In this document: positions 1 through 7,695 of the stretch, piece by piece
Numbering within the stretch: position 1 is the stretch's first letter
Layout: each line of letters begins with the position of its first letter
Source: Pseudomonas cremoris
GTDB taxonomy: Bacteria; Pseudomonadota; Gammaproteobacteria; Pseudomonadales; Pseudomonadaceae
DNA length: 64,000 nucleotides
Reading direction: 5' to 3'
Assembly (NCBI RefSeq): GCF_014230465.1
Contig: NZ_JAAXCY010000016.1
Span: 62,001-126,000, forward strand
The notes under the pieces: generated by a model
Seen by the model: only the letters and a program-made list of their open reading frames with translations
The model's database searches: none
What the model was told of the DNA's origin: nothing
Position numbers and translations under genes: made by a program

Positions 1-2335
1 AACCCTGCAAGCGTTCAAGCACGTTGGCGAGTGTCCATTGCTGGGCTGTGCGCAGTGCCGTCAATTCTTCCCGGCTGACCGGTACAGACACCGGTAGGCC
101 CGGCCTGGCCCGCAAAGAATAAGCCGTCACTGTACTTGCGCCCCGGGCATTGCGTAGGTAGTCGATAAAGATTTTGCCCACTCGGTTTTTCGGCCCGGAC
201 GTGGCGGTAAAGCGTTCGGGCAGTTGCTTGGCCATGAACTGCGCTATGGCCTTGGAAAACGCCTTGACGGTCTCCCAGCCATCCCGTCGCGCCAGCGGTA
301 CCATAAGATGCAAACCCTTGCCGCCGCTCGTCTTGACGAATACCTCTAGCCCCAACTCATCGAGTACCGACAAGGTCAGTTGTGCAGCCTCGAGCATGGT
401 TTTCCAGGGCAACGCAGGGTCTGGATCAAGGTCGAGTACAAAGTGGTCTGGGGTTTCGATCTTGTCCGTCGTGGCGCCCCAGGTGTGCAGCTCGACGGTG
501 CCCATCTGCACGACACCCTGCAGCGCCTGCGCGCTGTCGATCTCCATCAACCGTGCGTGCCCCGGGTCCAGGCCTGCAGCCAGTTGCTTGATATGGGGAA
601 TTGCAAGGCGTTCAGCATGTTTCTGGAAAAACTGCTCGCCATCGATGCCTTCAGGGGCGCGCAGCAATGACACCGGCCGATGGCGCAGAAACGGCAGGAT
701 CCATTCGCTGATGTCGCTGTAGTACTGCGCCACGTGCTGTTTTTGAGCACCGCTTTGTGAGTCGATAACGCGGTCGGCGTGCGTAATGCTTATCGCAGGT
801 TTAGACGGCTGCTCATGAACAACCTGTGCGAACGGTTTGTCGCTGCGCAGCCCGATAAACGTGGCGTGGCGCACCATGCCCTCACGCGTCCACTCGGCAA
901 ATTGCACTTCACCGACCAATTTGGGCGCTACCCAGCACACGCCCCGCGCCTGTGCACGGGTCAGTGGTTTAGCCAGTGGGGAGGTTTTACGGTCGAGTGC
1001 CGTGAGTTGCGCGTGGACAGTGTCCAGTGAGGCCTGATCAAACCCCGTACCCACCCGTCCGGCATAGGCCAGTCCGGACGCGCCATTCACCGCCAGCAGC
1101 AGCGCCCCGAAGCCACTGCGTGAGCCTTGAGGGCGGGTATAACCGACGATGACGAATTCCTGACGCTGTCGGCATTTGAGCTTGATCCAATCGGGACTGC
1201 GTGTGGACACATACGGGCTGCCCAAGCGTTTACCGACGACGCCTTCCAGGTTAAGCGCGCAGGCGCTTTCAATGATGTCGCGAGGGGGGGCAGTGAAGGC
1301 TTCGGAGAAGCGCAGCAGGCTGTTTTTGCTCGGGGCCAATGCTGACTTGAGTTTCTCACGCCGGGCTTCAATGGGCGCTTGGCGCTGATCCAGCCCATTC
1401 AAGAAGGGCGCATCAAACAGGTAATACACAATGTCCAGGCTGTGCCCACTTTCAAAGGCATTCTGCAGCGCTTGAAAATCCGGTAAGCCGTCGCCATTGA
1501 GGCTGACCATTTCACCGTCGAGCCAGCTGTCCTTGAGCTTGAGGGCACGCACCGCCTTGGCTTGACGCGGCAGCCGTTCGGTCCAGTCGTGGCCATTACG
1601 TGTAAACAACCGCACTTCGCCGGCCTGAATGCGTGCGAGCATGCGGTAACCGTCGAATTTGATTTCGTACTGCCAGTCGCCGTCCGGCGCGTGATCGACC
1701 AACGTGGCCAGTTGCGGCTTCAAGTGTTCTGGAAATGCCTGCTTAGGGTTAACGCGCGTCTTGGTCGCTCCAACGCCAGCCCCGCTGAGCACGCTGTTGG
1801 GCTGGGCCTGGACGATATCGTACTCAGCGCTCGGGCGAGCCTGTGCGTCGTGCTCCTTGATCAACAACCATTGCTCTTTGTCGCCGCTGCCTTTCAGGCG
1901 TGTGCGCACGAGCGCCCAGTCCCCCGACAGCTTCTCGCCGATCAGGCTGAATTTGAGTTTGCCCGCGGCATAGGCCTGGTGGGGATCGCCATGGGGTTGC
2001 CAGACACCACGGTCCCACACGATGACATCTCCAGCGCCATATTGGCCGGCAGCGATATTGCCTTCAAAACCGCCGTAGCTCAGCGGGTGGTCTTCGACGT
2101 GTACGGCCAGGCGTTTCTGGCCAGGGTCAAGGCTCGGCCCCTTGGGGACCGCCCAGCTTTTGAGCACTCCGTCGAGCTCTAATCGGAAGTCATAGTGCAG
2201 GTTGCGCGCATCATGCTTCTGAATCACGAAGGACAGTGCAGTGGCCTTGCGTTTGCCGCTGGGCGCAGTGCCGGAGGGTTCGGCGGTGATATCGAAATCG
2301 CGCTTGCGGTTGTATTCGCTGAGGGGCTTGGCCAT
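1..2335 (-). CDS. ligD: LigD, multifunctional NHEJ DNA ligase (3' end cut by window)
   Basis: This encodes the ATP-dependent ligase D of bacterial non-homologous end joining. About 778 residues are present and the C-terminus runs off the window edge. Reading the minus strand shows three domains in the usual Pseudomonas order. First is an N-terminal 3'-phosphoesterase domain (QKHDARNLHYDFRLELDG). Next is the ligase core with the adenylation motif EIKFDGYR, catalytic Lys at about residue 226. Last is a primase-polymerase domain with the metal-binding motif LDLDPDP. Family members are about 830-850 residues, so only a short tail is missing. The ATG at 2335 lies 3 bases after the ku stop codon, so the two genes should be co-transcribed and probably translationally coupled. 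No frameshift is visible. Confidence 0.95.
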   Translation of the reverse strand, partial: MAKPLSEYNRKRDFDITAEPSGTAPSGKRKATALSFVIQKHDARNLHYDFRLELDGVLKSWAVPKGPSLDPGQKRLAVHVEDHPLSYGGFEGNIAAGQYGAGDVIVWDRGVWQPHGDPHQAYAAGKLKFSLIGEKLSGDWALVRTRLKGSGDKEQWLLIKEHDAQARPSAEYDIVQAQPNSVLSGAGVGATKTRVNPKQAFPEHLKPQLATLVDHAPDGDWQYEIKFDGYRMLARIQAGEVRLFTRNGHDWTERLPRQAKAVRALKLKDSWLDGEMVSLNGDGLPDFQALQNAFESGHSLDIVYYLFDAPFLNGLDQRQAPIEARREKLKSALAPSKNSLLRFSEAFTAPPRDIIESACALNLEGVVGKRLGSPYVSTRSPDWIKLKCRQRQEFVIVGYTRPQGSRSGFGALLLAVNGASGLAYAGRVGTGFDQASLDTVHAQLTALDRKTSPLAKPLTRAQARGVCWVAPKLVGEVQFAEWTREGMVRHATFIGLRSDKPFAQVVHEQPSKPAISITHADRVIDSQSGAQKQHVAQYYSDISEWILPFLRHRPVSLLRAPEGIDGEQFFQKHAERLAIPHIKQLAAGLDPGHARLMEIDSAQALQGVVQMGTVELHTWGATTDKIETPDHFVLDLDPDPALPWKTMLEAAQLTLSVLDELGLEVFVKTSGGKGLHLMVPLARRDGWETVKAFSKAIAQFMAKQLPERFTATSGPKNRVGKIFIDYLRNARGASTVTAYSLRARPGLPVSVPVSREELTALRTAQQWTLANVLERLQG

Positions 2336-2338
2336 GGG

Positions 2339-3172
2339 TCAGGAGGCCTTGGTAGTCTTTTTCGCGGCGGCCTTTTTGACAGGCTTGCCGGCAAGGCTGC
2401 GCTTGAGCAGTTCCGTCAGGTCGATCACGTCGGCTGACTTGCGTTCTTCGCTGCCTTTAACGGTTTCCACGTCCTTGATCTTGCCGGCCTTGGCCTTCTT
2501 CGCCACCAGCGCCATGATTTTTTCCTGAAAGCTGTCGCGGTAATCGCCGGGTTGCCAGTCAGCGCTCATGTCGTCTACCAAGCGTTTGGCCATGTCCAGC
2601 TCGGCCTTTGCCAGGCTGGGTTTGGTCACGTCGCTGGGCAACTCCAACGTGTCCAGGCTGCGCACCTCGGCCGGCCAGCGCAGCATTACCAGCACCAGTG
2701 CCGATTCCAGCGGCATCAGTGCGGCCAAGTGTTGTTTGGTGTGCAACACGACATTAGCGAGGGCAACCTTACGGGTCTTCTTAAGGGTTTCCCTTAGCAG
2801 TGCGTACACCTTGCCACCGCGTTTATCCGGGGCCAGGAAGTAGGGCGTATCGATGTTCTGCAACGGAATCTGATCGCTGGCGACAAACGCGATGATTTCA
2901 ATGGTCTGAGTCGACTTGGGGTGGGCCGAGCGAATCTCCTCCTCGCTGAGCAGCACATAGCGGCCTTTCTCATAGGCGACACCCTTGACGATGTTGTCCT
3001 TGCTGACTTCCTTGCCGGTGGCCTTGTTGATGCGCTTATAGCCCACCGGATCCATGCTGCGCTTGTCCAGCCAGTCAAAATCCACGCCCTGGGCGGACGT
3101 AGCGGACACCAGCGACACTGGGATATGCACCAAGCCGAAACTGATCGCACCTTTCCATATTGCCCGTGGCAT
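2339..3172 (-). CDS. ku: Ku protein, DNA end-binding factor of NHEJ
   Basis: A 277-residue homodimeric Ku-type protein. It binds double-strand DNA ends and recruits LigD. The start MPRAIWKGAISFGLVHIPV is the hallmark beginning of bacterial Ku, and the beta-barrel core follows. The C-terminus is a basic Ala/Lys tail (KPVKKAAAKKTTKAS), typical of bacterial Ku and thought to bind DNA. Length is normal. It is the first gene of the ku-ligD pair. Its promoter should lie in 3173-3356, which also serves the divergent small gene at 3357; I saw no clear operator there. Confidence 0.95.
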   Translation of the reverse strand: MPRAIWKGAISFGLVHIPVSLVSATSAQGVDFDWLDKRSMDPVGYKRINKATGKEVSKDNIVKGVAYEKGRYVLLSEEEIRSAHPKSTQTIEIIAFVASDQIPLQNIDTPYFLAPDKRGGKVYALLRETLKKTRKVALANVVLHTKQHLAALMPLESALVLVMLRWPAEVRSLDTLELPSDVTKPSLAKAELDMAKRLVDDMSADWQPGDYRDSFQEKIMALVAKKAKAGKIKDVETVKGSEERKSADVIDLTELLKRSLAGKPVKKAAAKKTTKAS

Positions 3173-3356
3173 GCCTGAGTTCCTTGAGAAGACGGTGGTC
3201 TTCTGGTGACTCGCCGCAGGCTGTAAAAGTTTCGGCGGGCAGATGCGCGGACAGATTGTGTTACACCTGATGAGAAACTATTTAGTTACCAAAGCCGAAC
3301 CCAGGGCGTAGCGTGTTATCGAAAGCACGTACTACTCGCTCCTGAGAGGCTTTGTC

Positions 3357-3671
3357 ATGAACAGTTGTATGCGTCACGTTGCAGCGCTTGCACTGGCTTT
3401 GGCCTTGGTGCCACTGGCCCAGGCTCAAAGCTTGCCCGGCAGCACCGATTCCAATAACAGCCCGATTCACCGGGCCAACCCTAATAGCATGCAGGGCACC
3501 CAGCCCAGTGCGCCGTCGGTGCGCGGTATCCAAACCGGGCCCACCCCGCGCGCACCGACCGTGGAAAACGGCGGTATCGGCAACAGCTATCCCAAGCGCA
3601 ACCCCGTCCCCAGCCGACCCGCCACTGAAACCAAAGCGCCCACCTATGACGCCAACGGCAATCGCCGGTAA
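3357..3671 (+). CDS. Small secreted Pro/Asn-rich protein, unknown function
   Basis: A 104-residue protein of unknown function. It has a clean Sec signal peptide (hydrophobic AALALALALVPLAQAQS, likely cleavage after AQA). The mature part is low-complexity and polar, rich in Pro, Asn, Ser and Thr, with no Cys and no recognisable domain. GAGAGG lies just upstream of the ATG at 3357; an internal ATG at 3369 would also give a signal peptide. It ends 11 bases before the sugar dehydrogenase gene, so the two are probably co-transcribed. It may be an intrinsically disordered periplasmic or exported peptide. Confidence 0.7.
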   Translation: MNSCMRHVAALALALALVPLAQAQSLPGSTDSNNSPIHRANPNSMQGTQPSAPSVRGIQTGPTPRAPTVENGGIGNSYPKRNPVPSRPATETKAPTYDANGNRR

Positions 3672-3682
3672 GGACTCGCCTT

Positions 3683-4840
3683 ATGTTGCTACGCAAAACC
3701 CTTCTCGCCGCTCTCTGTGCAACCGCGATGTTGCCCATGGCGGCTGTTTATGCGGCTGATGGCCAACAGTTCCCCAGCGAACAAGGCAGCATCACTGCCA
3801 CGGCTATTGCCAAAGGTTTAGACCATCCGTGGGCCGTGGCTTTCCTGCCAGACAAGCAAGGTTTCCTGGTGACTGAACGACCCGGTCATTTACGTTTTGT
3901 CAGTCCGGACGGCAAGCTTTCTGCGCCGTTGACCGGGGTGCCCGAGGTCTGGGCCAAGGGGCAGGGCGGTCTGTTGGACGTGGTGCTGTCGCCGGACTTC
4001 AAGCAGGACCGCATGGTCTACCTCTCCTACGCGGAGGGCGGCGGCAAGGGCGGTACAGCCGGCACAGCGGTCGGGCGCGGGCGTTTGTCGGCTGACCTGA
4101 AAGGCTTGACCGATTTCAAGGTGATCCTGCGTCAGGAGCCCAAGCTCTCCACCGGTAACCACTTTGGTTCACGCCTGGCGTTTGACCGTGATGGCTACCT
4201 GTTCGTGACGCTGGGTGAAAACAACGACCGGCCTACCGCCCAGGACTTGGACAAGCTGCAAGGCAAGGTCGTACGAATCTTCCCCGATGGCCGCGTGCCG
4301 GATGACAACCCTTTTGTTGGTCAGGAAGGCGTTCGTCCCGAGATCTGGTCCTACGGCCAGCGCAATCCGCAAGGCTTGGCGCTGAACCCGTGGAGCGGCA
4401 CGATCTGGGAAAACGAACATGGGCCGCGTGGCGGTGATGAGATCAATATCATCGAGCGTGGCAAGAACTACGGCTGGCCGTTGGCGACCCACGGCATCAA
4501 CTATTCGTTGACGCCAATCCCCGAGGCCCAGGGCAAAACGGTGGAAGGGACGGTGCCGCCGCATCATGTCTGGGAGAAATCACCGGGCATCAGCGGCATG
4601 GCGTTCTATGACGCCGACCGTTTCAAACCGTGGCAGCACAACGTTTTCATTGGCGCACTGGTCAGCCAGGAACTGATTCGACTGCAGTTCGATGGTGACA
4701 AGGTGATCCATGAAGAGCGCTTGCTGGGCGGCTTGAAAGCACGGATTCGGGATGTACGACAGGGGCCGGATGGCTACCTGTATGTGCTGACGGATGAGGA
4801 CAACGGCGTGCTGTACCGCGTGGGATTGAACCAGGATTAG
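3683..4840 (+). CDS. PQQ-dependent periplasmic aldose/sorbosone-type dehydrogenase
   Basis: A 385-residue soluble quinoprotein of the glucose/sorbosone dehydrogenase family (YliI/Asd-like), predicted to oxidise aldoses in the periplasm. It starts with a Sec signal peptide ending near VYAADG. The six-bladed propeller is indicated by family motifs: GLDHPWAVAFLPD near the start, HFGSRLAFDRDGYLFVTLGE, and ENEHGPRGGDEINIIERG, which carries the His, Arg and Asp residues around the PQQ site. No membrane segment is present beyond the signal. It follows the small secreted gene at 3357 and ends directly at a REP palindrome that may act as a terminator. The physiological substrate cannot be fixed from sequence. 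Confidence 0.88.
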   Translation: MLLRKTLLAALCATAMLPMAAVYAADGQQFPSEQGSITATAIAKGLDHPWAVAFLPDKQGFLVTERPGHLRFVSPDGKLSAPLTGVPEVWAKGQGGLLDVVLSPDFKQDRMVYLSYAEGGGKGGTAGTAVGRGRLSADLKGLTDFKVILRQEPKLSTGNHFGSRLAFDRDGYLFVTLGENNDRPTAQDLDKLQGKVVRIFPDGRVPDDNPFVGQEGVRPEIWSYGQRNPQGLALNPWSGTIWENEHGPRGGDEINIIERGKNYGWPLATHGINYSLTPIPEAQGKTVEGTVPPHHVWEKSPGISGMAFYDADRFKPWQHNVFIGALVSQELIRLQFDGDKVIHEERLLGGLKARIRDVRQGPDGYLYVLTDEDNGVLYRVGLNQD

Positions 4841-4990
4841 TGTAGTGAGCGGGCTCGCCCCGCGCTGGGCTGCGTAGCGGCCCTAATTCGGCAAACGCAT
4901 TCTTCCAGAAAGAACTTGATTGCCCGGTTTTGGGGCCGCTTCGCAGCCCAGCGCGGGCGGTGCGACGGTTCGACAAGCCCGCTCACTACA
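4841..4990. repeat. Long Pseudomonas REP-type inverted repeat between convergent genes
   Basis: A 150-bp near-palindrome. The outer arms TGTAGTGAGCGGGC (4841-4854) and GCCCGCTCACTACA (4977-4990) are perfect. The inner arms 4858-4883 and 4932-4957 pair over 26 bases with about two mismatches. It begins on the base after the sugar dehydrogenase stop codon and contains the stop codon of the convergent NTF2-like gene. The folded transcript could terminate both genes. Confidence 0.9.
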
Positions 4991-5465
4991 AACCCAGGTC
5001 GGACAGGCCGGGGTGATCGTCCGGGCGCCGCCCCAGCGGCCAATGGAACTTGCGCTCGCTGTCCTTTATCGGCAGGTCATTGATACAGGCAAAACGATTC
5101 GCCATCAGGCCATTCCCGTCGAACTCCCAGTTCTCATTGCCGTAGGACCTGAACCAATTGCCCGAATCGTCGTGCCATTCATAGGCATAGCGCACGGCGA
5201 TGCGGTTATCGGTAAATGCCCACAACTCTTTGATCAGTCGGTAGTCCAGCTCCTTGGCCCACTTGCGGGTAAGAAAGGCCGCTGCTTGTTCGCGGCTGTG
5301 CACGAATTCGGCCCGGTTACGCCATTGGGTGTCTTGCGTGTAGGCCAGGGCCACACGCTGCGGGTCCCGAGAGTTCCAGCCATCTTCGGCCAGGCGTACT
5401 TTTTCAAGGGCCGATGCGTGGGTAAAGGGTGGGAGTGGCGGGCGTGTTTCGGCAGCAGACGACAT
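4986..5465 (-). CDS. NTF2-like / DUF1348-type small protein
   Basis: A 159-residue protein resembling the SnoaL/NTF2-like fold family formerly called DUF1348 (nuclear transport factor 2 family). Family-like features are an alpha+beta cone with the segments [33 protein letters not shown] and a Trp/Asn-rich C-terminus. An upstream start at 5495 is possible. The ATG at 5465 has GAGG about 9 bases before it and is preferred. It lies 54 bases behind the tetR gene in the same direction, so it is likely regulated by that repressor. Its stop codon sits inside the REP palindrome. The biochemical role is unknown; such proteins often accompany detoxification regulators. Confidence 0.8.
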   Translation of the reverse strand: MSSAAETRPPLPPFTHASALEKVRLAEDGWNSRDPQRVALAYTQDTQWRNRAEFVHSREQAAAFLTRKWAKELDYRLIKELWAFTDNRIAVRYAYEWHDDSGNWFRSYGNENWEFDGNGLMANRFACINDLPIKDSERKFHWPLGRRPDDHPGLSDLGL

Positions 5466-5519
5466 GGGGCGGTACCTCAAAACTATAAGGTTCATCGGGA
5501 GTTGTACGGGGTCGTGCGG

Positions 5520-6083
5520 TCAAAGCTTTAATAGCGTTCGTGCCATGTGTTGCGCGTTATCGGCAGCGGTTGAATCGCCCATCACCAGGGCAACGGTGAT
5601 GGCACCGTCGATCAGGATCAGTAACTGCGCGGCCTGCCGCTCGGCGTCAGCGCTGCCATGTGCCTGGCACAGTTCCAGTGCGTACTCGAACAGCTTTTGT
5701 TTATGCGCCTTGGCCAGCAGCCGTACCGGGTCTTGCGGGTCGCCGGTTTCGCCACTGGTGTTGATGAACGCGCAGCCGCGAAAATCCGCCGAGCCGAACC
5801 AGGCCTTGAGGGCATCGAACAGTGCCAATAGGCGTTCACCGGTGCCTTCGCTGCGTTCAACTTCGCTGCGCAGCCAGTGCATCCAGCGTTCATCGCGGCG
5901 CTGCAGGGCGGCGATCACCAATTCGTCCTTGTTGGCGAAGTAGCGATAAATACTTTTGCGTGAAACACCGGCGGTTTTCACCAGGAAGTCCATGCCGGTG
6001 GCGGCGATGCCATGGCGATAGATCAGCTTCTCGGTGACGTCGAGAATAATGTCGCGGGTTTCACTGTTGGTCATTTCGTTCAT
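5520..6083 (-). CDS. TetR-family transcriptional regulator
   Basis: A 187-residue TetR/AcrR repressor. The N-terminal helix-turn-helix covers roughly residues 10-55, with the family signature GMDFLVKTAGVSRKSIYRYF. The C-terminal ligand-binding region resembles regulators of small reactive-compound detoxification (segment FRGCAFINTSGE). The ATG at 6083 (MNEMTNSETR) is preferred because an earlier in-frame start at 6119 would place the palindromic operator inside the coding region. The operator lies 12 bases upstream, suggesting autorepression and control of the NTF2-like gene behind it. Confidence 0.88.
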   Translation of the reverse strand: MNEMTNSETRDIILDVTEKLIYRHGIAATGMDFLVKTAGVSRKSIYRYFANKDELVIAALQRRDERWMHWLRSEVERSEGTGERLLALFDALKAWFGSADFRGCAFINTSGETGDPQDPVRLLAKAHKQKLFEYALELCQAHGSADAERQAAQLLILIDGAITVALVMGDSTAADNAQHMARTLLKL

Positions 6084-6095
6084 GTTGCTAACAGT

Positions 6096-6109
6096 AGAAC
6101 GATCGTTCT
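6096..6109. promoter_or_regulatory. Palindromic TetR operator
   Basis: AGAACGATCGTTCT is a perfect 14-bp palindrome directly before the tetR start codon. It also lies about 100 bp before pssA on the other strand. Its position and symmetry fit autoregulation by the adjacent TetR protein. A related core (AACGATCGTT) occurs at 63208-63217 upstream of the SDR gene. Confidence 0.75.
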
Positions 6110-6207
6110 TCTTGGTCAATCAACTTTTTCCATGCCCGGCAACGAGACCTGGGCACCCCCATGGTGTAAGCTCGGGGCCTCTTCGGATTCGACCCATTGC
6201 GAGCCTT

Positions 6208-7551
6208 ATGCCGTCGTTCTTCAAACGCTCCCTGTTGCCCAAACTGCGCGGTTTCCCCCTCACTCCCGACGCTATTGACGTGCTGCCCAGCGCCGATGCC
6301 TATCGCCGTTGCCTGCTGGAGAAAATCCCCCAGGCCAGGCGGCGCATCTATATCGTCGCGTTGTACTTGCAGCAGGACGAGGCGGGGCAGGAGATCTACG
6401 ACGCGTTGCACGCCGCCAAGGCCGCACGGCCGGAACTGGAGATCGTGGTGGTGGTCGATTGGCTGCGCGCCCAACGCGGCCTGATCGGCGCCGGCAAGCA
6501 GCCGGGCAACAGCGCCTGGTACCAAGCCATGACCCAGTCACACGCCAGCGAAGTGCCGGTGTACGGTGTGCCGGTGCAAACCCGCGAGCTGTTCGGCGTG
6601 CTGCACCTCAAGGGCTTTGTGATCGATGACACCGTGCTGTACAGCGGCGCGAGCCTGAACAACGTGTACCTGCACAAGTTCGACAAGTACCGTTTCGACC
6701 GCTACCACTTGATCCACAGCCAGCCGCTGGCCGACTCCATGCAACACTTGGTAGAGCACGGCCTGGTGGCGTCAAAGGCGGTGCACCGCCTTGACCTGCC
6801 CAACCCGCCGACCACCCGCAGTTTGCGCAACGACATCGGTGATCTGCGCAGCCGGCTCAAACACGCGGCCTACGACACCACGGCGGGGCAGTTGCCCAAT
6901 GGCCACCTGTCCGTCAGCCCGCTGCTCGGTGTAGGCAAGAACAATCCCCTGAGCCGGGTGATCCTTGAATTGATCGCCAGCGCCCAGCATCAACTGACGA
7001 TCTGCACGCCTTATTTCAACCTGCCGCTGCCGGTAACCCGCGAAATCAACCGCGCCCTGGCGCGCGGGGTGAAGATCGACATCATCGTTGGTGACAAGAC
7101 TGCCAACGACTTCTACATCCCGCCCAGCGAACCATTCAAGGTCATCGCGGCGCTGCCTTACCTGTATGAAATCAGTCTGCGTCGCTTCGCCAAGCGTCAT
7201 CAGCGCGACATCGATAATGGCCAGTTGAACCTGCATTTATGGCACGACGGCGACAACAGCTATCACCTCAAGGGCATGTGGGTCGACCAACGCTACACTT
7301 TGCTCACCGGCAACAACCTCAACCCACGAGCATTCCGCCTCGACCTGGAAAACGCTTTGCTGATCGACGACCCACAGGGCCAGTGGCTAGAGCCACGACG
7401 CACCGAGCTGGCACAGATTTTCCAGCACACCACGCGAATAGAGGGTTACCAAGACCTGCAAACGCTGGTGGACTACCCGGCGGCGGTTGGCAAGTTCCTG
7501 CGGCGAGTCAGCCGGGTGCGGATTGAGCGGTTGCTGTACCGCATTCTATAA
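6208..7551 (+). CDS. pssA: CDP-diacylglycerol-serine O-phosphatidyltransferase (PLD-type)
   Basis: A 447-residue enzyme making phosphatidylserine from CDP-diacylglycerol and serine, the committed step to phosphatidylethanolamine. It belongs to the phospholipase D superfamily like E. coli PssA (451 residues). Two HKD-type motifs are visible: HLKGFVIDDTVLYSGASLNN, and HLKGMWVDQRYTLLTGNNLN near residues 350-370. The start at 6208 (MPSFFKRSLLPKLRG) matches the E. coli protein; longer in-frame starts run into the tetR operator. No membrane segment is seen, consistent with a peripheral membrane enzyme. A strong hairpin follows 20 bases after the stop. Confidence 0.9.
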   Translation: MPSFFKRSLLPKLRGFPLTPDAIDVLPSADAYRRCLLEKIPQARRRIYIVALYLQQDEAGQEIYDALHAAKAARPELEIVVVVDWLRAQRGLIGAGKQPGNSAWYQAMTQSHASEVPVYGVPVQTRELFGVLHLKGFVIDDTVLYSGASLNNVYLHKFDKYRFDRYHLIHSQPLADSMQHLVEHGLVASKAVHRLDLPNPPTTRSLRNDIGDLRSRLKHAAYDTTAGQLPNGHLSVSPLLGVGKNNPLSRVILELIASAQHQLTICTPYFNLPLPVTREINRALARGVKIDIIVGDKTANDFYIPPSEPFKVIAALPYLYEISLRRFAKRHQRDIDNGQLNLHLWHDGDNSYHLKGMWVDQRYTLLTGNNLNPRAFRLDLENALLIDDPQGQWLEPRRTELAQIFQHTTRIEGYQDLQTLVDYPAAVGKFLRRVSRVRIERLLYRIL

Positions 7552-7570
7552 ATCCTGCATACATTGCAAC

Positions 7571-7605
7571 ACTGTAGGCGAAGCGACTAAGACTTCGCTT
7601 ACAGT
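7571..7605 (+). terminator. Hairpin after pssA
   Basis: Arms 7571-7583 (ACTGTAGGCGAAG) and 7593-7605 pair over 13 bases with one G-T wobble around a 9-base loop. No long T-run follows, so it may be a weak or factor-assisted terminator, or a short repeat-type palindrome. Confidence 0.6.
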
Positions 7606-7695
7606 GCGACTTTCTGTGTTCTTAATAGATTGACTGCCTACCGGGCAGGGATGCGCGGCTTTTCCGTCAGGACTCAGCCAGCAGAGGACACTCTC

